Origin: SVFI01 sp045546735
Lineage (GTDB): Bacteria; Bacillota; Clostridia; Lachnospirales; Lachnospiraceae
Assembly (NCBI GenBank): GCA_045546735.1
Contig: JAZQDJ010000111.1
Location: 1 to 26,643, forward strand
Length of the DNA: 26,643 nt
Direction: 5' to 3'
Position numbers and translations under genes: made by a program. The first letter of the stretch is position 1; each line of letters opens with the position of its first letter. Shown here one piece after another: positions 16,993 to 24,480 of this stretch. A model generated the notes under the pieces. It was not told the DNA's origin. It saw nothing but the letters and a program-made list of their open reading frames with translations, and ran no database searches.

Positions 16993-17880
16993 ATGCAAAA
17001 AACGGGAAGAATCGTAAAAGGAATTGCCGGTTTTTACTATGTACAGACTTCGGACGGGACAGTATATGAATGTAAAGCAAAAGGAAGCTTTCGGAATGAT
17101 AAGCTCAAACCGCTTGTAGGAGATTATGTAAGTCTCGCTGTTGTGGACGAAGAAAAGAAAAAAGGCAATATTGAAAAAATAGAAAAAAGAAAAAATGAGT
17201 TGATCCGTCCGGCGGTTGCAAATGTCGATCAGGCGCTTGTGATTTTTGCAAGTGTGAATCCGCAGCCGAACTTCCATTTGCTGGATACTTTTCTGGCGCG
17301 AATGGAACTTTTGGGAATCCCGAGTCTGATTTGTTTTAATAAGTCGGATTTGGATGAGGATCAGGAAATTTATAAAGAAATAGAAGAGATTTATCGGGCG
17401 AGCGGTTACCAAATCGTTTATACGAGTGCAAAAGAGCAGCAGGGGGTAGAGCAGCTTAAGGCATATTTAAAGCATAAGTGTACAACGGTGGCGGGGCCGA
17501 GCGGTGTCGGGAAGTCATCACTGATTAATCTGTTACAGTCCAATGTGCAGATGCAGACAAATGAAATCAGTCAGAAAACGGCGCGTGGACGTCATACGAC
17601 CAGACACAGCGAACTGATTGCGCTCGATGAGGATTCTTTTATTATGGATACACCGGGTTTTACATCACTTCGAATGGACGAATATGACAAGGAAGACATT
17701 TCGAAGGGATTTCGTGAGATTTATGAGCAGGAAGGAAATTGTCGTTTTGCAGGTTGCTCACATATTCACGAACCGGATTGTGGTGTGAAGGAAGCTCTTT
17801 GTCAGGGAAAAATAAGCAAGAAACGTTATGACAGCTATGTAATGATGTATGAGGAATGTAAAGAGAAGAGGAGATACTGA
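16993..17880 (+). CDS. rsgA: Ribosome small subunit-dependent GTPase RsgA
   Basis: Circularly permuted GTPase that checks late 30S subunit assembly. The 295-residue protein has an N-terminal OB fold (about 1-70). The GTPase motifs follow in permuted order: NKSD (116-119, G4), GPSGVGKSS (168-176, P-loop) and DTPGFTS (G3). A C-terminal zinc site of the form C-x6-C-x-H-x5-C is visible in NCRFAGCSHIHEPDCG. Length and motif order are normal. It starts 2 nt after prkC with AGGAG overlapping the kinase end, and rpe follows 3 nt after its stop. The stp-prkC-rsgA-rpe order is conserved in Firmicutes and RsgA is a known target of PASTA kinases in some species. Confidence 0.96.
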   Translation: MQKTGRIVKGIAGFYYVQTSDGTVYECKAKGSFRNDKLKPLVGDYVSLAVVDEEKKKGNIEKIEKRKNELIRPAVANVDQALVIFASVNPQPNFHLLDTFLARMELLGIPSLICFNKSDLDEDQEIYKEIEEIYRASGYQIVYTSAKEQQGVEQLKAYLKHKCTTVAGPSGVGKSSLINLLQSNVQMQTNEISQKTARGRHTTRHSELIALDEDSFIMDTPGFTSLRMDEYDKEDISKGFREIYEQEGNCRFAGCSHIHEPDCGVKEALCQGKISKKRYDSYVMMYEECKEKRRY

Positions 17881-17883
17881 CAA

Positions 17884-18558
17884 ATGATGAAGTTAGCCCC
17901 ATCGATTTTAGCAGCAGATTTTGCAAAGTTAGGTGCGCAGATTGTTCAGCTTGATAAAGCAGGTGCGCAGTATGTGCATATTGATGTTATGGATGGAATT
18001 TTTGTACCATCCATTTCTTTCGGATTTCCGATTATCCGTTCCATCCGAAAATTAACCAACCGTTTCTTTGATGTACATCTGATGATTACAGAGCCGGAAC
18101 GTTATATTGAAGAATTTGCAGAAGCAGGAGCAGATGGTATTACCGTTCATGTAGAAGCATGCAAATGCATGATTGAGACGATTGAGCATATTAAGAGTCT
18201 CGGACTGCAGGCAGGTATTTCGCTCCATCCGCAGACACCGGTATCGGCAATTATGCCTTACCTTGATAAGGTGGACAAAGTTTTAATCATGACGGTGAAT
18301 ACAGGATTCGGCGGACAGAAATATATTGAAGGATGTACGCAGAAAATCGTTGCAATCCGCAAAGCGATTCAGGACAGAGGACTTTCTGTTGACGTGGAAG
18401 TTGACGGTGGCGTAAACAAAGAAAACGCAGAGAAAATTATCGAAGCAGGAGCTAATATTTTAGTATCCGGTTCTGCGATTTTTAACGGCGAACTGATGGA
18501 AAACGTGGAGTATTTCTTGGATGTGCTGAAAAAGCATGAAGGAAGATTTGAATCATAA
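17884..18558 (+). CDS. rpe: Ribulose-phosphate 3-epimerase
   Basis: Interconverts ribulose 5-phosphate and xylulose 5-phosphate in the pentose phosphate pathway. The 224-residue TIM barrel has the family N-terminus APSILAADFAKL and the metal and catalytic residues in VHIDVMDG (H32, D34), DVHLMI, MTVNTGFGGQK and VEVDGGVN. The phosphate-binding loop is ILVSGSAIF. GAGGAGA upstream supports ATG 17884, and a second ATG follows directly, so the start may be one residue later. A strong terminator follows 5 nt after the stop. The thiamine pyrophosphokinase gene that often comes next in related genomes is absent. Confidence 0.97.
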   Translation: MMKLAPSILAADFAKLGAQIVQLDKAGAQYVHIDVMDGIFVPSISFGFPIIRSIRKLTNRFFDVHLMITEPERYIEEFAEAGADGITVHVEACKCMIETIEHIKSLGLQAGISLHPQTPVSAIMPYLDKVDKVLIMTVNTGFGGQKYIEGCTQKIVAIRKAIQDRGLSVDVEVDGGVNKENAEKIIEAGANILVSGSAIFNGELMENVEYFLDVLKKHEGRFES

Positions 18559-18563
18559 AAATG

Positions 18564-18590
18564 AAAAGACGGTATTTGCCGTCTTTTTTT
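18564..18590 (+). terminator. Rho-independent terminator after rpe
   Basis: AAAAGACGG (18564-18572) pairs perfectly with CCGTCTTTT (18579-18587) around the loop TATTTG, and the T-run continues to 18590. It closes the stp-prkC-rsgA-rpe unit. Confidence 0.95.
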
Positions 18591-18595
18591 ATTGT

Positions 18596-18635
18596 TTGAA
18601 TGTATCTCTTTGTAATGTTACAATATTGTAGTAAC
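18596..18635 (+). promoter_or_regulatory. Cyclase promoter with palindrome over the -10 box
   Basis: TTGAAT (18596-18601) and TACAAT (18619-18624) are spaced by exactly 17 bp, a good housekeeping-type promoter. The -10 lies inside the perfect 12-bp palindrome TACAATATTGTA (18619-18630), which is itself nested in GTTAC-N9-GTAAC (18617-18635). A dimeric repressor bound here would cover the -10 and the start point. The spacing is not that of BlaI/CopY operators, where two bases separate TACA and TGTA. Confidence 0.65.
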
Positions 18636-18663
18636 CGATACATTTAAGTTATGAGGATGAATT

Positions 18664-21435
18664 ATGAGAAAGAAACCTGTATGGAAAAAGCCGGTTTTTG
18701 CTGTAAGTTTTTTAATATTGGCAGTGCTTTGTTTTGTTGTAAGTATGCTTTTACCGGAGTATTCCTATATGCAAAATAACGGACGGATTCAGTTTAATAA
18801 TCCGGAAAGTTATACATCTTCCGAGGATGGAAAGAGTGTGATTGTAGATGACCGGGAAAATCTGTATTGTATGGATGAAGCCGGAAAACTTAACTATGCA
18901 CTGGGCGTAGAGCAGTTTCCGTACGAAGAGGCAGAAATGATAGATGCCGTTTTCGGTCCGGACGGACAGGTGTATTGTCATGTGGCTGTTTATGATAAAA
19001 ATTCCCGCCTGACAATCGGAGAGGCAGTTTGGGAAATAGCACCGGACGGAAGAATTGTGCGCGAGGTTATTCTTCGGAATTATGATGAAGAGGAATATCC
19101 GCCGGTTCACCAGGTGAGAATTTACGGTCTTCACACTGTCGGGGAACATCTTTGCTATCTTTACAAAGAGGAAAGCGGAGAAAAAGTTGTGACAGTAAAT
19201 CCGGACACTTTACAGGAAGTCGGGACGATATCGCTTGTCAGTGAAGGCTTCGGGGAAGTTGTAAAATGCCATGCAGCTCCGGGAACAGGATTTCTGGTGA
19301 TGAAAAACAGCGGTGAAATCGGAACGGTTTCTTATGAAGGAGAATATAAAGTTGTTTATAAGGCAGACTATAATCTTCGCAGCGAAGAAGGAATGCTTTT
19401 GTATGATGTCTGTATAGCGGAGGGAACGATTTATCTGCTTTCCGGCGAGGGAGACTTTGCGCTCTATCAGTGGAAAGACGGGGGATGGGAAAGAATTCTT
19501 TCGGTGAAGGAAAGCACAAAGATGGCAGAAAATCAGATTTTGTATGCCATCGGTTTGGGAGAATATAAAGGAAAAGCAGCGGTTCATATGAACGAGTCGC
19601 TGTATATGCTTGAAAAAGACACACTCACTTTATATGAGAGTGATATCCGTCTTCCGGGAAGAGTTGCATGTGAGATGTTTTTAAAGGATATTTTGCCGGT
19701 ACTTGGAATTGTGTTTCTGCTTTTGGGAATAGTTTTCGGTGTAGGATGTCTGATGAAATGGCGCCTGTCTATTTTGTCAAAGCAGCTTCTTGGCATTATC
19801 CCGGTTGTCGTTTTGATGCTGGCTGCAGTGGTTATCGGAATGTTTATCAGCATGATTAACTTAAATTCGGAAGATATTTTGAGGGAAACCATTGCGATTA
19901 ATGAAATTGCCGCAGCACAGTTTGATGCAGAGCAGCTTGAGAGTATCACAGGATATGAAAGTGTAGATAGTGGGTTGGAACAAGCTCTGAGTGAAAAACT
20001 TAAGAGTTTTATGAACGGAAACAGAAGTGATTGGAGTGGCAATTACAGTATGGCGCTGTATGTGAGGGCAACAGGTGAAAAATTTGTCTGCATCGCAGAC
20101 AGCGAAGGCTCCGGGCAGTTTATGACAAGCAGTATTGAGACAGAAGAACCGATAGATACTTATTTTTATGAGAATTCCCGTACGTTTGTCAATGATGTCA
20201 GTTTCGGAGAAGGGTGGGAAAAATTACATGTAATTTTGATGACTCCGATTTACAATGAGGATGGCAGCTATGATGCGTACGTGCTTCTTTCCGCGCAGCA
20301 GACACGTTTGATTGAGGCGATTGTAAGTACCGGAAAAAGTGTGCTGATTTCAGCAGCGGTATGGATTGCTTTGCTGGTTCTTGTGATTACATGGATGTCT
20401 GCCCATAATGTAAAAACGCTCCGAAGAGCAAAAGATGTTGTGGCAAGAATTGCAGGCGGAGATTTTTCTGTGCGCGTTGACTCTTATGCCAAGGATGAAA
20501 CAGGTGAAATATGTGCAGGCGTCAATGACATGGCGGACCGTCTGGAAGAATATATCAGAGAAAAAGACCGGAATGAGAAGTTTTATTATAAATTTGTTCC
20601 GGAAAATTTCAGAGAGCTTCTGCACAAGGAGAAGTTTACGGACCTTGCGCTCGGCGATGCGCAGAGCGTGGATTTGTCGATTCTGTTTTGTGATATCCGT
20701 GCGTTTTCCCTGAATTCCGAGATGATGACAGCGAAGGAAAGCTTTGAGTTTGTCAACCGGATTTACGGAAAAGCAGGCCCTATCATAAGAAAGCATAACG
20801 GCTTTGTAGACAAATATATCGGAGATGCGGTCATGGCACTTTTTGAATCCGCAGATGATGCAGTAGTTGCGGGAATTGAACTTTATCACGCGATTGTTCT
20901 TTGTCCGGATGCAGAGAAGGAATTCGGTATTTCCTCGGTTAAGGTGGGAATCGGAATTCATACGGGCATGGCGCGCATCGGTATTGTAGGGGAAGAGGAA
21001 CGTATGTCGGGAACGGTTATTTCAAATACCGTAAATTTAAGTTCCCGTATGGAAGCTCTTACAAAGCAATACGGTGCAGGAATGATTATTTCGAAAGAAA
21101 CACTTGACCGTATGGAGGATCCGGACAGCCTTTCTACCCGGTACCTTGGAATGGTACAGGTGGCAGGTGTCAATGAGGTGGCAGGCTTGTATGAAGTACT
21201 TGCGTGTCAGGATGAGGAAAACCGCATCAGGCGCGAGCAGACAAAAGCAAGATTCCGCGAGGCTGTCCGTGCGTTCCACAGCGGAGATGTGCAGGAGGCT
21301 TTGGAAATGTTCCGTGAGCTGGCTGCACAAGATGAAGGTGACAAGGCAGCCGGTCTTTATGCAGAGCATATTGAAGATAAAATTCGAAGGGGCGATACCG
21401 AGCACAATGTATTCCGGTTTAAGCGGAAAGGATAA
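18664..21435 (+). CDS. Membrane adenylyl cyclase with two external sensor regions
   Basis: A 923-residue class III nucleotide cyclase that should make cAMP in the cytosol in response to external signals. After a signal-anchor helix (about 10-29) comes an external region (about 30-335) with repeating short beta-strand motifs that resemble a propeller. Two adjacent helices (about 337-360 and 370-394) follow. A second, Cache-like external region (about 395-555) precedes a fourth helix (about 558-578), a HAMP domain (about 580-632), the cyclase domain (about 665-850) and a short TPR-like tail. Catalytic residues are present: metal ligands D677 and D721, K717 and T784 at the base-specifying positions (the lysine/threonine pair of bacterial adenylyl cyclases), and N791/R795. 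A GAGGA ribosome site lies before the ATG. HAD follows 11 nt downstream. Confidence 0.88.
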   Translation: MRKKPVWKKPVFAVSFLILAVLCFVVSMLLPEYSYMQNNGRIQFNNPESYTSSEDGKSVIVDDRENLYCMDEAGKLNYALGVEQFPYEEAEMIDAVFGPDGQVYCHVAVYDKNSRLTIGEAVWEIAPDGRIVREVILRNYDEEEYPPVHQVRIYGLHTVGEHLCYLYKEESGEKVVTVNPDTLQEVGTISLVSEGFGEVVKCHAAPGTGFLVMKNSGEIGTVSYEGEYKVVYKADYNLRSEEGMLLYDVCIAEGTIYLLSGEGDFALYQWKDGGWERILSVKESTKMAENQILYAIGLGEYKGKAAVHMNESLYMLEKDTLTLYESDIRLPGRVACEMFLKDILPVLGIVFLLLGIVFGVGCLMKWRLSILSKQLLGIIPVVVLMLAAVVIGMFISMINLNSEDILRETIAINEIAAAQFDAEQLESITGYESVDSGLEQALSEKLKSFMNGNRSDWSGNYSMALYVRATGEKFVCIADSEGSGQFMTSSIETEEPIDTYFYENSRTFVNDVSFGEGWEKLHVILMTPIYNEDGSYDAYVLLSAQQTRLIEAIVSTGKSVLISAAVWIALLVLVITWMSAHNVKTLRRAKDVVARIAGGDFSVRVDSYAKDETGEICAGVNDMADRLEEYIREKDRNEKFYYKFVPENFRELLHKEKFTDLALGDAQSVDLSILFCDIRAFSLNSEMMTAKESFEFVNRIYGKAGPIIRKHNGFVDKYIGDAVMALFESADDAVVAGIELYHAIVLCPDAEKEFGISSVKVGIGIHTGMARIGIVGEEERMSGTVISNTVNLSSRMEALTKQYGAGMIISKETLDRMEDPDSLSTRYLGMVQVAGVNEVAGLYEVLACQDEENRIRREQTKARFREAVRAFHSGDVQEALEMFRELAAQDEGDKAAGLYAEHIEDKIRRGDTEHNVFRFKRKG

Positions 21436-21446
21436 AAGGAGTTTTT

Positions 21447-22094
21447 ATGAGCATAAAATTAGTCATCTTTGATTTTGACGGAACGATTGCAGATACAAGA
21501 AAAGCCATTGTGGTCGCGAAACAGAAAACAATGGAAAAATTAGGCCTTGAGGTAATGGACGAGGAAACCTGCGCTTCGACAATCGGGCTTTCGGCAAAGA
21601 AAGGATTTCAGGCAACGTATCCGGATTTGTCGGATTCAGAATTGGACCGATGTGTGACCGTATACCGTGAAATTTTTGAGCAGGTAAAGGAAGAATATCC
21701 GCCGGTTTTGTTTCCGGAACTTTTGGACACTTTGGAATGGATGAAAGAAAGAGGAATTGTGACAACGATTGCTACGTCCAGAAACAATGCGTCATTGCAT
21801 GAATTTCTTGAGAGGCTGGGGCTGTCAGATTATTTTACATATGCGCTCGGCGGACAGGATACGGAGCAGTTAAAGCCGCATCCGGAGCCGGTGTTAAAAA
21901 CTTTGCGGGATTTAGGAGTTAAGGCAGAGGAAACTTTGGTCATCGGTGATATGTGGATGGATATCGAAATGGGAAAAAGTGCAGGTGTTTATACCTGCGG
22001 TGTCACCTACGGAAATTCCGACAGAGAGGAGCTTACAAAAGCAGGGGCGGATTATGTGTTTGACCGGATATCTGAGGTGAAAAGTGTGTGGTAG
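21447..22094 (+). CDS. HAD-superfamily hydrolase (phosphoglycolate phosphatase-like)
   Basis: A 215-residue haloacid dehalogenase-type phosphatase. Motif I is FDFDGT (nucleophile D9, general acid D11), motif II is TTIATSRN, motif III includes the lysine in LKPHPEPV, and motif IV is VIGDMWMDIEMG. A helical cap domain (about residues 18-85) of subfamily I lies between motifs I and II, which suits small phosphorylated substrates such as phosphoglycolate or sugar phosphates; the actual substrate cannot be read. AGGAG precedes the ATG by 6 nt, and the gene probably shares the cyclase transcript. Its last 29 nt are the first copy of a tandem 32-bp repeat, so the C-terminus (RISEVKSVW) may derive from that repeat. 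Confidence 0.87.
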   Translation: MSIKLVIFDFDGTIADTRKAIVVAKQKTMEKLGLEVMDEETCASTIGLSAKKGFQATYPDLSDSELDRCVTVYREIFEQVKEEYPPVLFPELLDTLEWMKERGIVTTIATSRNNASLHEFLERLGLSDYFTYALGGQDTEQLKPHPEPVLKTLRDLGVKAEETLVIGDMWMDIEMGKSAGVYTCGVTYGNSDREELTKAGADYVFDRISEVKSVW

Positions 22095-22161
22095 CTTGGA
22101 TATTTGAGGTGGGAATTGCGTGGTGGCTTGGATATCTGAGATGAAAAGTGTGTGGCGGCTT
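22066..22161 (+). repeat. Three tandem copies of a 32-bp repeat
   Basis: Units at 22066-22097, 22098-22129 and 22130-22161, each beginning GGATAT(C/T)TGAG and ending (T/G/C)GGCTT or TAGCTT, are directly adjacent. Unit 1 and unit 3 differ at only about three positions, while unit 2 is more diverged. The first unit contains the HAD stop codon (22092-22094). Because 32 is not a multiple of three, the extra copies do not extend the protein. No palindrome or CRISPR-like spacer is present, so this is a small tandem duplication. Confidence 0.9.
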
Positions 22162-22207
22162 AAATGACGTGAATTATGTTAACCAATATAAGGGGAGTTG
22201 GTTGAAT

Positions 22208-22493
22208 TTTCCTATAGATTTCTTGATTTGATATGTGTATATATGTAAAATTTTTGCTCTGTTTCCTAGAGATATGATATGTTTGAAGAATCTATCGGTA
22301 AAAAATAGGTAGTTTTAAGCTGTGTTGGTTTACATAAGTTGTAATTTGATTTCAAATTCATCAAATTTGACATATAGAATATAGTAAAACAGCTCATATA
22401 GGCGAAAGAAGCTCTGAAAAATACATATATATAGGTGCTTGAAAGTGGATTCTATAGGAAAGTGCCGGGGAAGCACTGGCAAATCACTTTTTT
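22208..22493 (+). ncRNA. Candidate structured RNA enclosed by an 11-bp long-range stem
   Basis: This AT-rich interval between the HAD gene and the second ABC operon has no credible gene. TTTCCTATAGA (22208-22218) is the exact complement of TCTATAGGAAA (22451-22461), so the 230 nt between could form a closed multi-branch domain. Inside are TTACA-TAAGT-TGTAA, AATTTGA-TT-TCAAATT, AGCTGT with ACAGCT, and CTCT-N7-AGAG. Directly 3' lie three competing pairings: GTGCTT (22435-22440) with AAGCAC (22471-22476), AGTGC (22461-22465) with GCACT (22473-22477), and the terminator stem. I recognise no known RNA family. A miniature mobile element remnant with terminal inverted repeats is an alternative, though no target-site duplication was seen. 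Confidence 0.3.
22459..22493 (+). terminator. Probable intrinsic terminator, possibly part of an attenuator
   Basis: AAAGTG (22459-22464) pairs with CACTTT (22485-22490) and six T residues run to 22493. The inside of the stem can refold as AGTGC/GCACT, and the 5' arm overlaps the end of the long-range stem, so formation may be conditional. It may also simply end the cyclase-HAD transcript. Confidence 0.5.
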
Positions 22494-22522
22494 ATACGAA
22501 TAAAACAAAGAATAACAATTTA

Positions 22523-22564
22523 AAATACCTGTCCTAGCGCAAAGCAAGCCGGACAGGTATTTTT
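22523..22564 (+). terminator. Strong intrinsic terminator before the LytTR operon
   Basis: AAATACCTGTCC (22523-22534) pairs perfectly over 12 bp with GGACAGGTATTT (22551-22562). The loop is 16 nt and five T residues (22560-22564) follow. The A-rich 5' flank would also allow termination on the minus strand. It insulates the ABC operon that follows from upstream transcription. Confidence 0.9.
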
Positions 22565-22575
22565 GTGTCAAAGAA

Positions 22576-22626
22576 GCAATTCACCTTTTGAAAATGCAAC
22601 TTACCTTTCTCAAAATGCAGCTTACC
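22576..22626 (+). promoter_or_regulatory. Three phased direct repeats, likely LytTR operator
   Basis: GCAATTCACC (22576-22585), GCAACTTACC (22596-22605) and GCAGCTTACC (22617-22626) are spaced by 20 and 21 bp, two helical turns, so all face the same side of the DNA. Each of the two intervals also contains an AAAAT just before the next unit. LytTR proteins bind direct repeats with about this spacing, and a LytTR gene is in the operon this site precedes. The last repeat ends 9 bp before the -35 box, the position of an activator. Confidence 0.65.
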
Positions 22627-22635
22627 GATTTGCGC

Positions 22636-22664
22636 TTGAAACGGGAAGAACAGCCGTGTATGAT
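22636..22664 (+). promoter_or_regulatory. Promoter of the LytTR-ABC operon
   Basis: TTGAAA (22636-22641) and TATGAT (22659-22664) are separated by 17 bp. The predicted start point falls about 20 nt before the ribosome site GGAGG (22679-22683). This promoter shows that the ATG at 22692 is the real start of the ABC ATPase, since an upstream in-frame extension would be coded before the transcription start. Confidence 0.75.
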
Positions 22665-22691
22665 AGCCTCAAACAGACGGAGGTGCATGGC

Positions 22692-23543
22692 ATGAATGCA
22701 ATAAAGACAGAGAATTTAACAAAATGTTACGGCGATGTGACAGCAGTAAATCATATATCATTTGAGGTGGAAAAAGGAACCATGCTCGGATTTCTGGGAG
22801 TAAACGGAGCGGGAAAGACAACAGCAATCAATATGCTGTCAACACTGATTACACCGGATGAGGGGGAGGTGGAAATCTGCGGGCAGATGCTCGGAAAAGA
22901 AAACGAAAGTATCCGTAAGAAGATAGGAATTGTATATCAGCAAAACTACTTGGATGATGTCATGACAGTGCGCGAAAATCTGATGTGTAGAGGCATTATC
23001 CACGGGATAAACAAAAGAGAGGCCAAAAGACAGTGTGACAAACTGACAGAAACTTTGAAACTGGAAGATATTTTGGACAGAAGATATAAATTACTTTCGG
23101 GTGGACAAAAACGAAGAAGTGAAATTGCCGCGGCCTTGATGCATACGCCGGAAATCCTGTTTTTGGATGAGCCGACGACAGGGCTTGACCCGGCTACGCG
23201 TCAGGATGTCTGGGAAATTATAAAAAACTTACAGGAAAAGGAAGAGATGACTGTATTTTTAACGACCCATTACATGGAGGAGGCAGCAGGGGCAGATAAG
23301 ATTATCATTATGGATAAGGGAAATATTATCACATCCGGAACACCTTTTGAATTAAAGGAAAGGTACGCAAAAGATAAAGTGAAACTGTTTTACAAGGCCG
23401 GACAGATAAAAGAAATTGCTTTGAAAAAAACGCTGGATGCCATTGCCATTGTTGAAAGGGAAAAAGAGTGTTTGCAGGGATTTGAAGTGATACAGGGAAA
23501 TATGGACGATGTATTTTTAAATGCCGTCGGAACATCATTATAG
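22692..23543 (+). CDS. ABC transporter ATP-binding protein (DrrA/CcmA type)
   Basis: A 283-residue ATPase of the ABC-2 exporter class. Walker A is GVNGAGKTT (residues 36-44), the Q-loop is in GIVYQQNYLDD, the signature is LSGGQKRR, Walker B is ILFLDEPTTGLD and the H-loop is in TTHYMEEA. The C-terminal extension of about 70 residues is typical for DrrA-like proteins. GGAGG ends 8 nt before the ATG. The permease starts 13 nt after the stop. The substrate is unknown; ABC-2 exporters of this organisation handle drugs, peptides or lipids. Expression is probably controlled by the LytTR protein two genes downstream. Confidence 0.94.
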   Translation: MNAIKTENLTKCYGDVTAVNHISFEVEKGTMLGFLGVNGAGKTTAINMLSTLITPDEGEVEICGQMLGKENESIRKKIGIVYQQNYLDDVMTVRENLMCRGIIHGINKREAKRQCDKLTETLKLEDILDRRYKLLSGGQKRRSEIAAALMHTPEILFLDEPTTGLDPATRQDVWEIIKNLQEKEEMTVFLTTHYMEEAAGADKIIIMDKGNIITSGTPFELKERYAKDKVKLFYKAGQIKEIALKKTLDAIAIVEREKECLQGFEVIQGNMDDVFLNAVGTSL

Positions 23544-23556
23544 AAGGAGATGTCAG

Positions 23557-24468
23557 ATGCACAAATTTACAGAACTCACAAAACGTAACTTAAAACTTTA
23601 TTTCAGAGAGCCGGGGGCTATCTTTTTCTCGCTTCTTACCATGATAATTGTTATTGTATTGATGACATTTTTCCTTGGAGATATGAATGTGGAAAATATT
23701 ACGGAAGTTCTCGGCTATTACCCGGGAAGGGATGCACAGGAGGATAAAAAGAATGCAGAACTTCTGGTGTTTGCATGGACCTGCGCGGGCGTTCTTTCTA
23801 TCAATGCAGTGACAGTGACACTCGCAGCGTATTCCGGAATGATCAAAGACAGAGTGAGCGGGAGATTAAATGCCATTTATACTTCGTCAGCAAGTAAGTT
23901 TACCATTGCAGTTTCTTATGTAACAGCAGCGTGGGCAGCTTCGGTTGTGGTTTGCATATTGACACTCGTTATTTTGGAAGCAATCGGAGTTTCAAGAGGA
24001 ATGGAATGGTTTTCTGCAATGGAACACGTAAAGCTGCTTGGGATGATTGGGGTAAATTCTTTTACCTACGCGGCATTTATGTATCTTTTATCCCATGTGG
24101 CAAAAAGTGAGGGCGCATGGAGCGGTGTCGGAACCGTAATAGGAACACTTGTTGGATTCTTCGGAGGTATTTACATTCCAATTGGAGGACTTTCGGATGC
24201 AGTTGCAGCAGTTATGAAATGTACGCCGGTCATTTACGGTGCGTCCATGTTTCGTAAAGTTATGACGGAAACTGTTTTGACAGAAACCTTTAGCGGAATA
24301 TCTTCTGAAGTAGTTGAAGAATATAGGCTCATCATGGGGATTGATTTAGAAATCGGAACTCATACGGTTTCGCTTGCAGGGGAATGGTGGATTTTACTTG
24401 CCTGTGGTATAATATTTTTAATGCTCGGTGCGTTGGTTTTAGGAAAAAGCAGAAAGTCAGACAGATAA
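23557..24468 (+). CDS. ABC-2 type transporter permease
   Basis: A 303-residue membrane protein with an amphipathic N-terminus (KFTELTKRNLKLYFREP) typical of ABC-2 permeases. It has six hydrophobic helices: about residues 20-40, 72-95, 120-145, 155-178, 185-208 and 278-298. An external loop between helices 1 and 2 carries the segment ENITEVLGYYPGRDAQ. The ATG at 23557 is preferred because AAGGAGA (23544-23550) lies 6 nt upstream; an in-frame start at 23521 would lie inside the ATPase gene and precede the ribosome site. It forms the export complex with the preceding ATPase. Confidence 0.9.
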   Translation: MHKFTELTKRNLKLYFREPGAIFFSLLTMIIVIVLMTFFLGDMNVENITEVLGYYPGRDAQEDKKNAELLVFAWTCAGVLSINAVTVTLAAYSGMIKDRVSGRLNAIYTSSASKFTIAVSYVTAAWAASVVVCILTLVILEAIGVSRGMEWFSAMEHVKLLGMIGVNSFTYAAFMYLLSHVAKSEGAWSGVGTVIGTLVGFFGGIYIPIGGLSDAVAAVMKCTPVIYGASMFRKVMTETVLTETFSGISSEVVEEYRLIMGIDLEIGTHTVSLAGEWWILLACGIIFLMLGALVLGKSRKSDR

Positions 24469-24480
24469 TGGGAGAACGAT

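Noticed and set aside
22066..22161. CRISPR-like array
   Set aside because: The 32-bp units are directly adjacent without spacers and no cas genes are nearby.
22563..22691. In-frame N-terminal extension of the second ABC ATPase from GTG 22563
   Set aside because: The stretch holds direct repeats, a consensus promoter and a ribosome site; the ATPase fold starts at 22692.
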